Shown here: positions 40,734 to 53,515 of the stretch, in pieces
Layout: each line of letters starts with the position of its first letter
Position numbering within the stretch: the first letter of the stretch is position 1
Source: Aureobasidium sp. EXF-3400
Lineage: Eukaryota > Ascomycota > Dothideomycetes > Dothideales > Saccotheciaceae
Direction of reading: 5' to 3'
Assembly: GCA_024195585.1 (NCBI GenBank)
Contig: SWBL01000162.1
Span: forward strand, 44,684-108,683
Length of the DNA stretch: 64,000 nucleotides
The notes under the pieces: generated by a model
Databases searched by the model: none
Seen by the model: the letters and a program-made list of their open reading frames with translations, nothing else
Told to the model about the DNA's origin: nothing
Made by a program: the position numbers and the translations under genes

Positions 40734-42237
40734 AGTTGCATGTTTTGTACAGTTAATCAAATCATTGACCGCTTGCTTGGTGCCAATGGCCATCCTGTGC
40801 CCCGCTGCCACGCCTCAGCAGATGTCAAGACAAAATCACTCCACCCATCTCTGTGCATGCATCCTGTGACTAGCACGTCGACTGATGCCCGTTGAGTTCA
40901 TTCTCTAGCCACATGTATAGCCCGCTCGTTATTCGTGTATTGCTTCGATAGAACATGTCCAGCCCGCGTCAGATGGTCAGAGCCTCTCAGCCTCGGACAG
41001 AACTTCGGACTTTTGCGGGCCTTGCCTGCCTCCTGTCACGGCTATTGTTTTGAAGACCTACCATAGTGACCATGTGAGCCTCCATTTCTTCCAGCGGCCT
41101 TGGTTCCGTGTGCTCATGAGACATTTGCCTGTGTCTCCGACCAGATTTGTCTGTCCAAAAGGGTCTGACGCCTCCCGATCTGAGCTCGTGCATTGTCGCC
41201 AACGACGACCCTGTCCTCGAGTGCCCGCAATCGCGCCGTCTGATTGCTGCTCTCTGACCAACTCGACAAGCCTCGAGAATCCTTCGCCTTGCGACCTCGT
41301 AAAACAATAAAAGAGAGTCCAGCTAGCCATATGCTTGCTCGGATGTCATGACCATTTCTTGACAACAAGGTTGGAGCCAGACTCATGTACTTGCCCGTGT
41401 CTACAAACGCTTCTCTGCATGCGACCATGCTTTGACCCTTTTTCGGGCAGCCCACTTTCCGCCTATCCCCCCAAGTGTCCATCTTTGGTACGCTCCCGAC
41501 AACCTACAACCTCGACTCTTTCCATATTGTAGTCCATGCTCGATGCTCGAATCGTAGGCCGGAGATCTGGCGCGCCTTCCGTTCCATGCTATTGACCCGC
41601 CCCGGCACTGGCGTCTGGGCGTTGGCTTCCGCTCATGCAATTTACCTTCGTTTCAGCATGCCCGATTGCCCCTCGTCCACGCTCCTTCCTTCCTTCCAGC
41701 CTTCAGCCGAGTTTCATCTCCATACCCACTGCCCCGGCCTTGGTTCCATCATCCCAACTGCAAACATCTCTCTCCCATCACAGTTTTGCGTGCAGATTCA
41801 GAACTTACATCCTCTTTCGTGCTTCAATGCGTTTCCGATGACCCCTTGTTTGCATGCTTCGGGCAGACCTCGACTCGATATTTATTGCTGCTTGCACGCC
41901 ACACACAGCACCATCTCCTAATGAGTCCAGCTAAATCCGCTTGCGTGTGCGGTCCGCATGGTCCGCCTCCACTGTCTCGTTTGCTTCAGATAGAACTCTG
42001 GGCCGACTAAGCCCTCCATGTCCCAATACAACATGGTTAATCTAAATTCCCTAGTCCCTTCATTTTCTTTCTTTCTATCCCAAGCTCTTCCTCGTCATAT
42101 CCAAATGCCGCAAATACGGCTCTTCTGCTTCTTTTCTTAGCTATTCGCCGATCCTTCTTTTTTCCTTCTATTGTTCTTCTCGACCTTGTCCACCTTAGAT
42201 CATAAACCTCGAGTCTGTTGAATGCGTCGCATGCTCA
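40734..42237. promoter_or_regulatory. Long divergent promoter/leader with uORF before the PH-domain gene
   Basis: 1.5 kb without a supported gene. 41640-42190 is rich in C and T, typical of strong fungal promoters and leaders. An upstream frame starts at ATG 42222 (MRRMLNGRRPE) and ends at 42257, overlapping the PH-protein ATG at 42238 in another frame; its second in-frame Met is at 42231. Such overlap would be expected to lower translation of the main frame unless leaky scanning occurs. Confidence 0.45.
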
Positions 42238-44523
42238 ATGGCCGTCGACCAGAATGACGCTCTTGACGCCATCAACAAAAGCAAGTTCAAGGATTTGCCC
42301 CCAATCCAGACTACCTTTAAAGACAAACCTCTGCCGGCTATAAAAGAGCCTCTCCAGGACAGTGGACGAAACACTCCAAATTCGAACCGGACAGGACGTG
42401 CACACCGACGACTCAACCCAAAGTCTAGTCTGTTCAGTCTGTTCAGCAGACCAAGAGTTGAGAAGCAAAGAGGATTCAATGAGTCTGGATATGCTGTTAC
42501 TCCCATCATTGAGCCTGGAAGAGCTACACCTAGTCCGGATCCGATCATACGCGTGCCACAGAATACCTCCAACAATGGGTCACAGGCGCCATATCCTCGA
42601 CCTAGCACATCATTGTCAATTCATGAGGACCGTCGAAACCTAGCCCGAAGCCGTACCACAACGTCTTCTGATGATGTCAGAGAAGAGGAAGATGCCTCAA
42701 TCTTGCCCTCGCTGTTCGACATATATTCAGACTCGAGCAAGGTCACCATCGCGCAAGCCATTGATGAATCCGGTCAATCTCGCCTCACCAGGCCTCGAAA
42801 GTCTAATGCGTCGCATATTATACCAGCACATATCCACGAAGAGAGAAGAGGCAGCGTCGATAGTATCAAAGGCGAATACAAAGCACAGAGTAGAAGCGGC
42901 CGGAATTCACTCAGTCAGGGACCCTTCCAGAGAAAGATCTTCGCGCTTTCCAACGATGGTATCATCCTTCAGTATCCTGAGAAAGGTGGTGGTGAAAGAC
43001 TGCCAGAAAGAGCTCTCCAACTAGGCTCGGAGTCTGTCGCTTTCGCTTGCGATCTGGTTCCTGGAAGACCTTATGTTCTACAAGTTGATCAAAAGCCAAA
43101 CGCTGTTTTAGATCTTCACACAGCCCCGTCTCAGACATCACTCCTCACGAAGATTGGACTGAAAGACAACCTCCCACGTATGGGTGACCACAGTATACTA
43201 ATCATCCTGGATACGGCCGAAGAACTTACCTCCTGGATGAATGCAGTCAGGAAGCAAATTCAGCTTCTAGGTGCCGTCATGGGCGATGGACTCAAGCCGG
43301 AAGGACTTGAGAAGCCAAGCACCATAGCCCCGAAGCTGCGTGTCAAACAACGCACATCCATCAACCAACAAGACCTGCCATCCTTCACGAACTTCTCATT
43401 CCCAACTAGCAGTCCCGAGATGGGAACCATCAGCAGACCGAGACGTGACTCGAGTGCTGCAGTCGCGACGACCACTCAGCCTGAAGTGGCTGAATTGCAC
43501 TCGTACACAAGGAGGAACTCAAACGCGGCAATTTCTCGTAAGCCTATACCGGATCGCGACAACGTCGAGAGACTCAGGAAGATGGCTTCATTTGACACGA
43601 ATGACTCCCCTCTCTCTGTCACCACTCACGACTCGGCTATCAGCTTTGGCATGAGTGCAGGGAAACGCATGATCCGTGACAATCATGCCTCGCACAAGAC
43701 TTCGATAGGATCTTTGCATGATGAATTCAACACCGATAGCCCCGTACTGCCGAGATCAGCAACGACTGGCCAACTTCAGCGGCCGAAGCCTAATCCTATC
43801 GTTGGTAGACCTCGTCCAGACTCATTTGTTGCGGACCTACCTCTACTTTGGCCAGCACGCAAACCTTCTGAGGGAGCCACAGCGTCCACAAATCAGCAAA
43901 CACCCTCACCTCCAATGAAACGTTTACCACTGAAGGTCAATCCTCACTCCGACAGCATGTTTCTACCCAGACAAAGGCCATCACATTCACCCCAGAAGCC
44001 TGCTCCCCCACCCACGAGAGCATTACCAGCGCTACCAACAATGCCTTCTAGACCAGTTGAGAATTTCTCTCGCAAGCCTCAGCGCACTCCTTCAATCAAG
44101 CTTTCGCTCTTCCCTAATGCTGACGTTTTGGCGAACCCAACCTCTGTCGCTTCTCCTGCCAAATTACTTCCGCCATCTCCTGCCATGACACTTCCACCAT
44201 CACCAGCTGACGACATGACAAGATCCCAAGATCGTCCACTTCGCCGACCAGCTAGTATTCAGATCCGCGCCAACCACGCTCCATTTCTCTCTTCAGTACG
44301 CCCAAAGACTGCTGGAAACCGCCCTCAGCTCTCAAAGGCCGGGTCTGTACCATGTCTCCGAGAGGCAAGCCTACCTAGAGCACCAATGGTTCAAAAACCA
44401 TCTTCATCACCTCTACCACCCCTTGATCTGGGCATGCCTATCGTTGGTCTAGCACCACCTGCACCGCCTCCATCGCTTCCACTTCCAAAACTGCCGCCTG
44501 GTGCGAGGGCATTAGCAGTCTGA
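42238..44523 (+). CDS. PH-domain-containing protein, Ser/Pro-rich
   Basis: Single exon, 761 residues. An N-terminal low-complexity part contains SSLFSLFSRPRVEKQRGF, a basic amphipathic stretch. A pleckstrin-homology domain spans about residues 228-345, from QRKIFALSNDGIILQYPE to AEELTSWMNAVRKQIQ, the latter being the C-terminal PH helix with its conserved Trp. The rest is disordered and rich in Pro/Ser, ending in a polyproline stretch (LAPPAPPPSLPLPKLPP) that could bind SH3 or profilin. The protein probably acts at membranes as a signalling or polarity scaffold; this is inferred from domains only. A short uORF overlaps the start. Confidence 0.78.
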   Translation: MAVDQNDALDAINKSKFKDLPPIQTTFKDKPLPAIKEPLQDSGRNTPNSNRTGRAHRRLNPKSSLFSLFSRPRVEKQRGFNESGYAVTPIIEPGRATPSPDPIIRVPQNTSNNGSQAPYPRPSTSLSIHEDRRNLARSRTTTSSDDVREEEDASILPSLFDIYSDSSKVTIAQAIDESGQSRLTRPRKSNASHIIPAHIHEERRGSVDSIKGEYKAQSRSGRNSLSQGPFQRKIFALSNDGIILQYPEKGGGERLPERALQLGSESVAFACDLVPGRPYVLQVDQKPNAVLDLHTAPSQTSLLTKIGLKDNLPRMGDHSILIILDTAEELTSWMNAVRKQIQLLGAVMGDGLKPEGLEKPSTIAPKLRVKQRTSINQQDLPSFTNFSFPTSSPEMGTISRPRRDSSAAVATTTQPEVAELHSYTRRNSNAAISRKPIPDRDNVERLRKMASFDTNDSPLSVTTHDSAISFGMSAGKRMIRDNHASHKTSIGSLHDEFNTDSPVLPRSATTGQLQRPKPNPIVGRPRPDSFVADLPLLWPARKPSEGATASTNQQTPSPPMKRLPLKVNPHSDSMFLPRQRPSHSPQKPAPPPTRALPALPTMPSRPVENFSRKPQRTPSIKLSLFPNADVLANPTSVASPAKLLPPSPAMTLPPSPADDMTRSQDRPLRRPASIQIRANHAPFLSSVRPKTAGNRPQLSKAGSVPCLREASLPRAPMVQKPSSSPLPPLDLGMPIVGLAPPAPPPSLPLPKLPPGARALAV

Positions 44524-45057
44524 TACTACTCTTCCACTCACGTCCAACATAATAACGACTATAGGATTTGGGTAATGTCTGTTTCTGCACAAAAAACATT
44601 ATTTCTTGGCGCTGAAGAATTGCTGGCATTTCTATTCAAAGCATATTTTTATGAAGGATTATGAATCGGAGGGTTAACAAAGATCTGTTCTTACTGCTAT
44701 TTCTTCTTTTTATCCTGTTCTTGCCTAAGATTGTAGCTTCTGTAGATAGTCCTTACAGACATACGATTCTTTCTCAACAACATCGCCGCTCCGAGTACTA
44801 GACGGATAAATCAGACCACCACGTGACACGAGTCAGAGTTGCGAACATAGCCCAGACCCTGGCTCTCGGGCGAAACGGCCGAAGAAACCCTCAGGCTTCC
44901 TTTCTCCGATCTCGAAACCGTCCAATGAACTGAATTTGATTGCCACTACCATCCGTATTCTCCTTTTGTGATTACTGTTTTCTGTCTTTGCATGCAATTT
45001 TCTATGCTAAACGTTTCCACGCCACACTTTACGACCATTAGATGAGATAGTCAGATC
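44524..45057. other. Intergenic between PH-domain gene and zinc-cluster regulator
   Basis: Terminator of one gene and promoter of the next, both on plus. No gene or clear regulatory motif was found. Confidence 0.5.
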
Positions 45058-47372
45058 ATGAGTACAGAGACACAAACGCGTCAAAAGACCACCACTGGCA
45101 TCCGGAAAAAGCCGTTCGCTGTGCCTCCGGTCAAGGTAGCATGTCTATCATGGTGTGTATGAAGCAGCGATACTGGTGTGATATTTCTTGCTAATGGTTC
45201 GTCATAAGTCGCTCCTCACGTATTCGCTGTGATGGCAAAGAGCCATGTTCAGGCGTAAGTACAATGCACTCCATACTCTGTTTCTGGCTTAATGGACTTT
45301 TGCGATCTAACTTTTGCAAAAGTGCAATCATCGGGGCAAAGAATGTGTATATGTTCAGAGTCGGCGAGGCGGTGCTCGAGTGGCGCGCAGTAAGAAGCAG
45401 GAGCATGAGAAAGCTGATTTTGTCAAGATTGCACAGGAGTGTAAGCTCTCTTTCAATGATTTGGCAGTGTCATGGCGACATTTTGGCTGACGATATCCTT
45501 AGGTTTTGATGAATCAGTACCGACGATGATCAAGCCTGGTGCTGGATTGACGCAATTGGATTTGAATCTTGACAACACGGATACATTGTTTGACAGCATA
45601 TTTACGGCAGCGCCTATACCTCAGACCATCGAATTGGATAATAACCTACCTCGACAAACTGGCTCGGTGCGGAAATATCGATCAGATAGCGATATGTAAG
45701 TATGTTCTCTCTGGATACTCGAGTATCAAGCTTATACAATATCGTCTAGACTGGATGCATATTACATCTGGTTACACCCATTTTTTCCAATACTCCCACC
45801 ATCAAGAACTTCTCAACCTCAGGATAATTCGCACCTCTGGTTCCCAGGATCTTCAGAATCAGTGTTTGAATCTCTTTCGCCAACTGCGCTGGCAATCTCA
45901 ACAATCTTGGCTCTGATCCCTCATCCAGAGGAATATGCTCCTTTCGAGGAAGAAAGCATCAAAGCACGCAGAGAAGCTGCTCATTCATTTGCTAAACGCA
46001 CGTTAGAGAGCATAGAAAGCGACTCGGAAATACCCAATTCTTCCATCTCACCGGCACAGGCACTCTTAGAAGAGCGTTCGTATTTCTCCCGGCCTGCTTT
46101 CCATCCAAGAGTGCCGATCGAGGCGGAGAGTGTGGTTGCGCTAAGTATATTGAGCGTGTATGAGTATGCTCAGCGTGGCAATATCACAAAGATGAGGGAT
46201 CGGGCTGGTCAGGCGCTGATGATGGCGATGAATCTTTCGCTGCATGATCGTGGCACTGAGCTTGATGCTTTTGCCGAGGCGAGAAGTCGCATTTGGTGGA
46301 TGTCTTACATCTGTGCTTGCCAGGCTTCAATCGTCAGCTCTGCCGCGCCAGCAATACCTTTATTCGACCCTCGCTTCACAACCACTTTCCCGCAATCACC
46401 AGACCCAGAAGCATGGCCCTTCTTCATAAAATCACAGCAGACCATTCTTCTGGCAACGCAATTTGTCTCCGCAGTGGGTCGTGCTGTAGATGGTCGAGAA
46501 GACTGGACAGACATTTCAAGTCGCATGCAAGAATTGCATAACACGATTGAACCTTTGATCGCTCAATCGCATACCTGGACAGATATCAAACCGGATATCC
46601 ACGATCCGGAAGCTGTTGTTGCATACTCATTAAAGCAAATGTCCAAGATCAAATTGAACAGGTAAGACAACCAAAGTCGAGACATGCGAATATATAATGG
46701 CAGCAAGCTAACCAGCGCCATCAACACAACAGTGCAAGGATAAAACTCCACCGCTACTGCGCCTTCTTCGACATCCCAGTCTTCTCGGAAAAACACTGCG
46801 ACCTCAAGAAATCCGAACCTTTGCCACCTCCCAACACCACCAGTGCAGACCCACTGGACCAAATACCCATGGACTCCTCACCAGGGGGATCCTGCGGTTA
46901 CTCTTCTACATCTTTACCTACACAAGTCCCCGGCCTCACCACCTCCGTCTCACCTCCCAACTCCACTTCCTCTGCGTCTAGTGCAGAATACCTACACCCC
47001 TTCCCCTTCAGCAACCACTATTCCTCTCGTTTGTGTTTAAACTCCGCCCTCGCCATTGCTTCCGCCTTCGAAGCCATGCCCTTGCCAATTTCACCTTCGC
47101 CGCTTGCTCCCCGCACAATGCCCAGTTTTGCCTGTTGCGCCATGCAATCGGCATACGCGTTGCTAATGGTATATCACCGAACTTGGGTGCTTGCACAGCA
47201 AAACACCGATGTAGAGGCACAGAGCAAAGCAGCGCAATTGCTGACAAGGTGTGAAGAAGGACTTAGAAGGGTGTTGCAAGCGTTGGATAACTATTCGGTT
47301 GCGTTTGAGGCGTTGGGGGGTATGAGGGATCAGATTCAGGCTGCGGTTGATTGTTTGAGTTTGACGGATTAG
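45058..47372 (+). CDS. Zn2Cys6 fungal transcription factor
   Basis: Six exons (45058-45152, 45209-45254, 45323-45440, 45503-45695, 45750-46661, 46733-47372) give 667 residues. The DNA-binding cluster is assembled from three exons: Cys29, Cys32, Cys39, Cys45, Cys48 and Cys55, with spacing 2-6-5-2-6, in CLSCRSSRIRCDGKEPCSGC and the following NHRGKEC. A basic linker (SRRGGARVARSKKQEHEK) follows. The middle homology region starts at DILDAYYIWLHPFFPILPPS (about residue 150), with ARSRIWWMSYICACQASIV further on, typical of these regulators. The C-terminus is Pro/Ser-rich, then helical. Target genes unknown. No biosynthetic genes sit beside it, so it is not an obvious cluster-specific regulator. Confidence 0.87.
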
Positions 47373-47956
47373 GAAGGGGTTTGGGTCTTTCATTTTTTTG
47401 CGTTCTACGATTCTACATTTGTGTTGAAGATAGTTATTGGTGTTAAGGTATAGAACTTGCATGATACAATTGTAAAAAATGTGGTCTTATAGAGAAGGCC
47501 CCCTTCGAGGTTATCTTAAAGGCTAGCCTTATATCATGATTACAACTATGGGCATTTAAATAGCTTGTAACAATCCTTATATCCCAGAAAGGAGAAGGGC
47601 TCGATGACAAACTGTGACTGTCTTTAGCACACAGCGAAGGTCCAAAGAGTGTAAATTAGTCTTTCATAGAATTGGTTGTTTCGTGATTTGACTCCTTTGA
47701 AGAATTCACGTGTCAGTGCTGGCCGCATCGGACACTACATATAGATGTCAAGCCAGAGTCAGTCAAACACACAGAGCGTAAGAGGCAAACTTCAAGAGAA
47801 GAAAGATTAATCATTACAATGCCATGCCACTGATACAAGGGAAGTCTGCTCAAAAGGTACCCCATTAGAGGGACAAAGAGAAAGACCTCAAAAAGAAACC
47901 GCACATCTATATACACATGTGTGCGCTTTCTCTCTACTCTTTGGCCCCCAATACGA
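47373..47956. other. Intergenic between convergent genes
   Basis: Shared 3' flank of the zinc-cluster regulator and BST1. AT-rich around 47450-47560. No gene recognised. Confidence 0.5.
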
Positions 47957-50900
47957 CTAAGGCATCTTCTTAACATGCCCGTCTCCAGGCGGACTAGGTG
48001 GGTTTCCTCCACTGGCACCTCGTTGCTGCTCTTCTAGTCCACCTCTGCCTCTCAATAGCGGTGCAAAATGCACAATCACTAACCAAGCCGCAAAGCTATT
48101 GACCAAGTGATGCAACACATAGGCATAACTGACACCGTAGACTGCGGCGTAGAGGGCCAATGCAAACAACATGATGTTGTTGACTAGCCGCCATGGAGAC
48201 GTCAGGCGTGGGATGATGTGGCCGGTGCTCATGGTTTCGACAACCAGGATGTAGGGCATGATGGAGAGAATGTTGTGATGCGAGGAGAAGGGAGTGAGCC
48301 AGTGGACGGCGAGATTATGGACCCAGACAACGAGGACAGGTAGGTTGATGGGCAGGATCCAGAGCATGAGAATGAGGAGACTGTGCACGTAGTTGTAGAA
48401 GTTGTAGTTGTTTCCCGAGCGCTGCATTTCGGGTTAGACGCCGAAATTATGAACAACTCGAGTGGACCAGCACTTACTGTTTCTTGTGCCAATCGCAATG
48501 CGCGGACTGAGGTTGCGAGTTGTACTAGGCAGAGAACTAGGTAGGCGAATTGGTAGGGTATAATGGTCGCGACCATGATGAGCAAGATGCTGGTTGTGAT
48601 GACGCGCTGAAGAGGGCTGGTGACTGCAAATGCTGTTTGTGTTCGTCTGGTACAATCAGTCAGTCGTCTCTCCAAAGAATCTCATCGAAAGCATTTGACT
48701 CACCTTCCGTCGTCATTTCTCAATCGCACGTTCCTGACCTTGGCGTAACAGAAAGTAAACACCTGTGTCAATGCCAACGTAATGTAGTTGAGCACGATAC
48801 AGACGCCCACGCTAATGACTCCAAACAGTGGAACGAGCCAGAAGAAGAAAGGATCATTGGAGCCAAGCAAGAGGTCATTCTTGGTGAACTCCAAGAATGA
48901 TTCTGTAGCCTGGTCCTGGGATCCAAGGATCCCTTCGCCTGCCGAGATAGTGGCATGATTGGCCAGGGCGAGCGACAAAAATGACAATGCGATGAAGAGA
49001 ACAGGAAGAGATGTACGAATACACTGATCCATGCCTTCGGAAAAGCTCATGAAGATACCTAATATGTTATTAGTAAGAATTTAAGATTGCGCTGAACGAC
49101 GTGAACGAACCTGTAGCGTCGTAGACCTTGAATTGCTTTCTTAGCACGAGAGCCACAACGACCAGAGGGAAAGCAGCAAATACAGTCCTGTAGCGCATGT
49201 AGAGTTTGCCAAAGCTTCCAAGCACATCAATATCCAAGGACACACTCATCTCTGCGTTACAAGTCGGATCTGACCAGATTTGTAGCGAAAGACCATCCTT
49301 CGTGTGAGCCGCATTTGCTGGTGGAGGCACAAACGGTGAAACGCCATGCAGATTGATGTTGACGTCGCCGCGCACGTTGGGGAAGAACTTCGACTCGTAC
49401 GGTTCTGAGATGTACTGTCTTAACAGAGGTTGGAACAGAGGTTCGGTGTTGCATTTCTGATGTACGCGCAAGGTGTAGGCCAACAAGCTCGAGTGCACAC
49501 GAGGAACACGAATCTCGTTGACCATGGCACGTGCAGCTGGCAAGACACGATGCATACCACTCAGCATCAAGCTGCGTAGTGATCTCCTTACAGTGACAGT
49601 TGATTTGATGGCATCGCTGAATTCAGTAATAACCCACCCATCAGTGAGCTCGCTTGCCTTGTCGACAACAGCAACAAATTGGTATTCAGACAAGTCTTTC
49701 AGCGCATACTCGACATAAGTGAAAGGCTGGACGTCGTCGAACGCAAATTTCGATTCTGAATTCGAAGCGGGTAGAGCAATAGCATCCACTACAGCATCCT
49801 TGCAGGACAAGCGCATGAAGCCTGATGAGCCACCAGAGAGGTCCAGATTGATGGCATAAGCATTACCGCCTGCGCCAGCTTGAGGGACATGAGAGGAACA
49901 AAGGAAGACTTGGACAGGCCCGTGTTCATCAATTCGCTGGTTGGTCAAGACGGAAAGTTTTCGAGCATCGTTGTCAACCAGAGATGGCACAGGCAAAACG
50001 TATGCTTCAGTCTTGGCAGAAGAACCTAGCTGACGAAGACTCAGCCGTTCACCCTCGGTTAAAATCGCCGAAGATTGATCGTCCAAGGAAAGAAGCATCT
50101 TTGCTTCCTGACTCGGTAGCTCCTTCTGTACAGTTGGTTCCAGGCCTGTTAAGAAGCGTTTCCGGAAGTGATGCATGCGTTCCGCACGTGGTATTGTTTG
50201 TGTAGGTTGCTTTACATCAGCAACATCGAACAAAGCCTTGATGACTGCTTTGCGGAGCTGATCGCACCATATGATGGCCAGATGATCCATACCAGTCCAT
50301 ACATGAGGCATTGTCGAGGTAAAAACAGTAAATCCATGCGACTCGGGCATCAGAGAAGTCAGACTAGCGTAATCCGAAGGTACAACAGTATCCAGACCGC
50401 CACCAACGATCGAAACCAGAGTAACATGATCCAATGGGCCTGATTCTATCGAATAAGATTTGCGCCAGTATTCGTTAATGTTTTGATATGTATCGACAAT
50501 GTCCTGGTCGAAAGAGACGGGTGCACGAGCATGAGGAGCGGATAGGGTAATTATGGTGTTGATGGTATTAGGTTGATAGTTGTGCATTGTAAACATTGTG
50601 CGAGCAACAATGCCACCCATTGAATGGCCAACGAGCATGACCGAGCTAGGATCGGGTAGTGAATCGTCACGTAGACTGCGATGAGGATTATGGTAGAGGG
50701 CGAGTATATATGCGATGGCTTCATTCAGGTACTCGGCCTGGTCCAGGAGTGTCTGGCCATGGAAAGCGGTGATGTCTTCGTTGAAGTCGACCGAGAAGAA
50801 GTCGAAGGGACGCTTTCCGTCCTGCTGGGCTTGCGGGTCGTGTTGCAGTACGTCGTGATAGTAATTGGCAGCTTCGGCTGCCAGAGAACGCACTTGCTTG

Positions 50901-51484
50901 TAGCTGCCTGCATTTCCAGGAATGAACAGCACTGGGATACCCTTGACCTATGTCTTGTGTCAGTCTCTTGTGCTTTCTCAATGGCCATGTCTTGTACGCA
51001 CGCGCGTGTCCTGGTCAATGCCAGCCTCACGGTACAGATACAGCGAGTACTTGGTCGCGAATCTGGTATGTTCGGTATCGAAGTCTGTGTATTTGGCAAA
51101 AGCCGAGAGCATATACGACATGTTGCAGCCCTTAGAATCCAATTGACGTCCAAGAAACGACTGCGCTATGGTCGCCAACAGCAGTAGCGACAGACCAGTG
51201 CATATCATCGTCACCAAAGAGCAAGACCAAGGGCTACGCAGCCTCGCGCGCTGGCGCTGCTTGCGATAGAAGTCCTCCATCTTGCGGTCGGCCGAGGGGG
51301 CAGGTACAGGCGTAGGGGTCGATTGAGGGTCTAGGTTGTCGTCGCTGTCTTTGTCGCGAGGAGGATCTTGGGTGGGTGGATTGTCCTTGTTGTCGTCGCT
51401 ATCCACCTCTTCAACATTGCTTCGCATATTAACCTTCAACCCTTCATCTTCATCGGCGCCCACGATTGAGGCCCGTCTTCGCAT
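47957..51484 (-). CDS. BST1: GPI inositol-deacylase (PGAP1/BST1)
   Basis: ER membrane lipase that removes the inositol acyl chain from GPI-anchored proteins, needed for their export and quality control. Exons 51484-51002, 50947-49111, 49058-48704, 48646-48478 and 48421-47957 give 1102 residues. An acidic N-terminal tail precedes one membrane segment (about 91-111, VTMICTGLSLLLLATIAQSF). The lipase domain starts at VLFIPGNAGSYKQVRSLAAE. The nucleophile is Ser270 in MLVGHSMGGIVART, with Asp and His expected near SIVGGGLDTVVPSDY and STMPHVWTGMDHLAI. The last 400 residues hold several membrane segments, spread over exons 2-5. Start at ATG 51484. Length and order fit fungal BST1 well. Confidence 0.93.
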
Positions 51485-52335
51485 GAGCAACGTCCACGTC
51501 TAGACGCAATTGCCGAGAGGTCGGTCCGACACTCGCTCAAGAAAAATCACACGTACAGAAGCGACAGGAAGGGGTGGATGGAGTAGGGAAGGAAAAGACC
51601 AGGCAGGGCACGGATGTCAAACGATAGTCAGGGACGCCGAATCGTCAATCACAATGGCTGCGGACCCGCGTGGCTTCCACCAACATACGACGACGACACC
51701 AAACTGAACAAAGCACAAAACGCACAGGCTTCTCCTGCGAGTTAATAAATCTCCTTCTGTATCGCTCGCTGCTGCTTAGCCTTGCTTGATCACAAGATGA
51801 AGACGTTCCAGCCACCAACTTCGGAAGCTCTTCATCCTCTGCTGCAACCCGCCTGCCACGGCGTTTCTGCATCCTCGATTGCGCAGTCTTGTGCTTGGCG
51901 CCTCCAGAAGATGATGTAGCTACAATTGCTTGTTCGCAGCCGCACTCTTCCGCTCTATTGTATGAGCTCAACGGCTCCCCTAATCCATACTTTACCCCTT
52001 TCTATATCTCGCGCTCGTGAAAAATGCCGTCTTTGATCACGATTCTTCACCTCATCACACGGGACGCGCGGTCAGACGCATCAGGAGGCTTGCTGTCTCC
52101 AGACGCTTGGGAACTTTGACCACAAGCGCTGACCAGCCTTTCCCCGCAAGTCAACCGCAAAATTCACAACATGGAGAGCAGCAATACGAGCGTTGGAATT
52201 GAAGCATGCAATTCAGCTGACTGTCGTAAAGGGCGTCAAGTTAACTTCTGTCTGGAAAATCAAGGCACTCCAACAAGAAACAGTACGAAACGTGGTTGCC
52301 AAGTCCGCAAGCTTGAAAGTCAATCTCGTCCCCTC
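51485..52335. other. Intergenic upstream of BST1
   Basis: BST1 promoter and the 3' flank of the PAN/Apple gene. Several short frames on both strands overlap each other; none is supported. Confidence 0.45.
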
Positions 52336-53096
52336 TTACTGGCCATCGCAGTGTCCAGTGCATGTTCCTTTGACGACTTCTCCCGAAATAAAGTCCGCTG
52401 CAGACACAGTTCCATCCCCGCCATTCAGCATACCACCAAACATCTTGCACAACCCATTGCTTATCTGATATGTAAAGCTGTAACAAGTTGGCTGTGAATC
52501 ACATGCTTGCATACAGCCATTGAACGACCCAGTCGTCTGAGAAATGGACCACTCGCTGGTGTTAGGCAATCGCTCGAGGCATGTGTACACATCGTAGTCA
52601 CAACCACATACGCCATCAGCTCCAATGTTGTTGATTGCGACAGCCACGCATGTTGTCTCTCTGGGAACTGTCTCACTCGTGGTTGTTGCCACAGTGTTGG
52701 AGCTGGTCTCTACAGCCGAGGTTGTCGGAGTGCCTAAGACAAATGTTCCGTTGCTGTTAGTCGTCCAGCTGATTGGAGATCCTGACACGATGGATGTCAA
52801 CAAGGATGATGAAGTGCTTGTATTAAAGGCAGATGCTGAAGTAGGCAACGGCATGCTGGATGATGTAGTATTGATCGTCGTTGCAGAATAAGAGTATCCG
52901 CCAGAGGAAGCTGGTATGCTGCTCTGTATACAGTATCAGATGACGGACCTGCTTCCAAGATCTCGTTGATACTCACGGAGCTCGAAGAAGGTGTAAAGCT
53001 AGGCCCGGGGTAGATCCCATATGGCTGGCGCCTCCCAATTTGCGCAGCAAATGCAGTCGACACAGTAGCAAATAAGAGTATAGCAGAAGTCATCAT
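52336..53096 (-). CDS. Secreted PAN/Apple-like domain protein
   Basis: Exons 53096-52977 and 52923-52336 give 235 residues. A signal peptide (MMTSAILLFATVSTAFA) is followed by IGRRQPYG, a possible Kex2-type site after RR. A Ser/Thr-rich, probably O-glycosylated region runs to about residue 125. The C-terminal domain has cysteines in TTCVAVA, GVCGCDYDVYTCLERL, GCMQACDSQPTCYSFTYQ and LCKMFGG. The block C-x3-C-x5-C-x-S-F-x-Y is typical of PAN/Apple modules, which bind protein or carbohydrate. The protein is likely extracellular or wall-associated; ligand unknown. Confidence 0.75.
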
Positions 53097-53515
53097 CGTG
53101 GTCGAGGTATAGTGGTTGACTATGGTGAAAGAGTTGCGTTCAAAGTCGGGCCTTATCTATTATTTGAATAGCTGCTCGGAACAAAGAGATAGGATGGGGT
53201 GACCAGGAGCCTGGTCGAGTCAACCACACTTTTGCAATGTTCCTTGCATATGTAGTCAAAGACGGTCGTTAGGTGGTGGACTATCTTTTGTTCAATGCAT
53301 CTCTCCCCACATTTGATGACACACAAAAGAGTCGCAAACAAGGACCATGGTCGCACGTGGCTTGCAGCATACGGCCGCTTGACAGGCTGTAGCTATCCGT
53401 TGCAAATCTGGGCACACAACATGCTCGCTACAGACGTGCAGTCGATCATGAATGTGTCATCGGCTTGCCTCATGACAGCGAGCCTCGTCCATCTTGGTAT
53501 TGTTGAACACGCCTT
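53097..53515. other. Intergenic between two minus-strand genes
   Basis: Promoter of the PAN/Apple gene and 3' flank of IRC3. No gene or clear element seen. Confidence 0.5.

Noticed and set aside
41050..41482. Overlapping minus-strand frames resembling a charged helical protein
   Set aside because: Three frames overlap without a consistent splice solution or start; composition alone is not enough.
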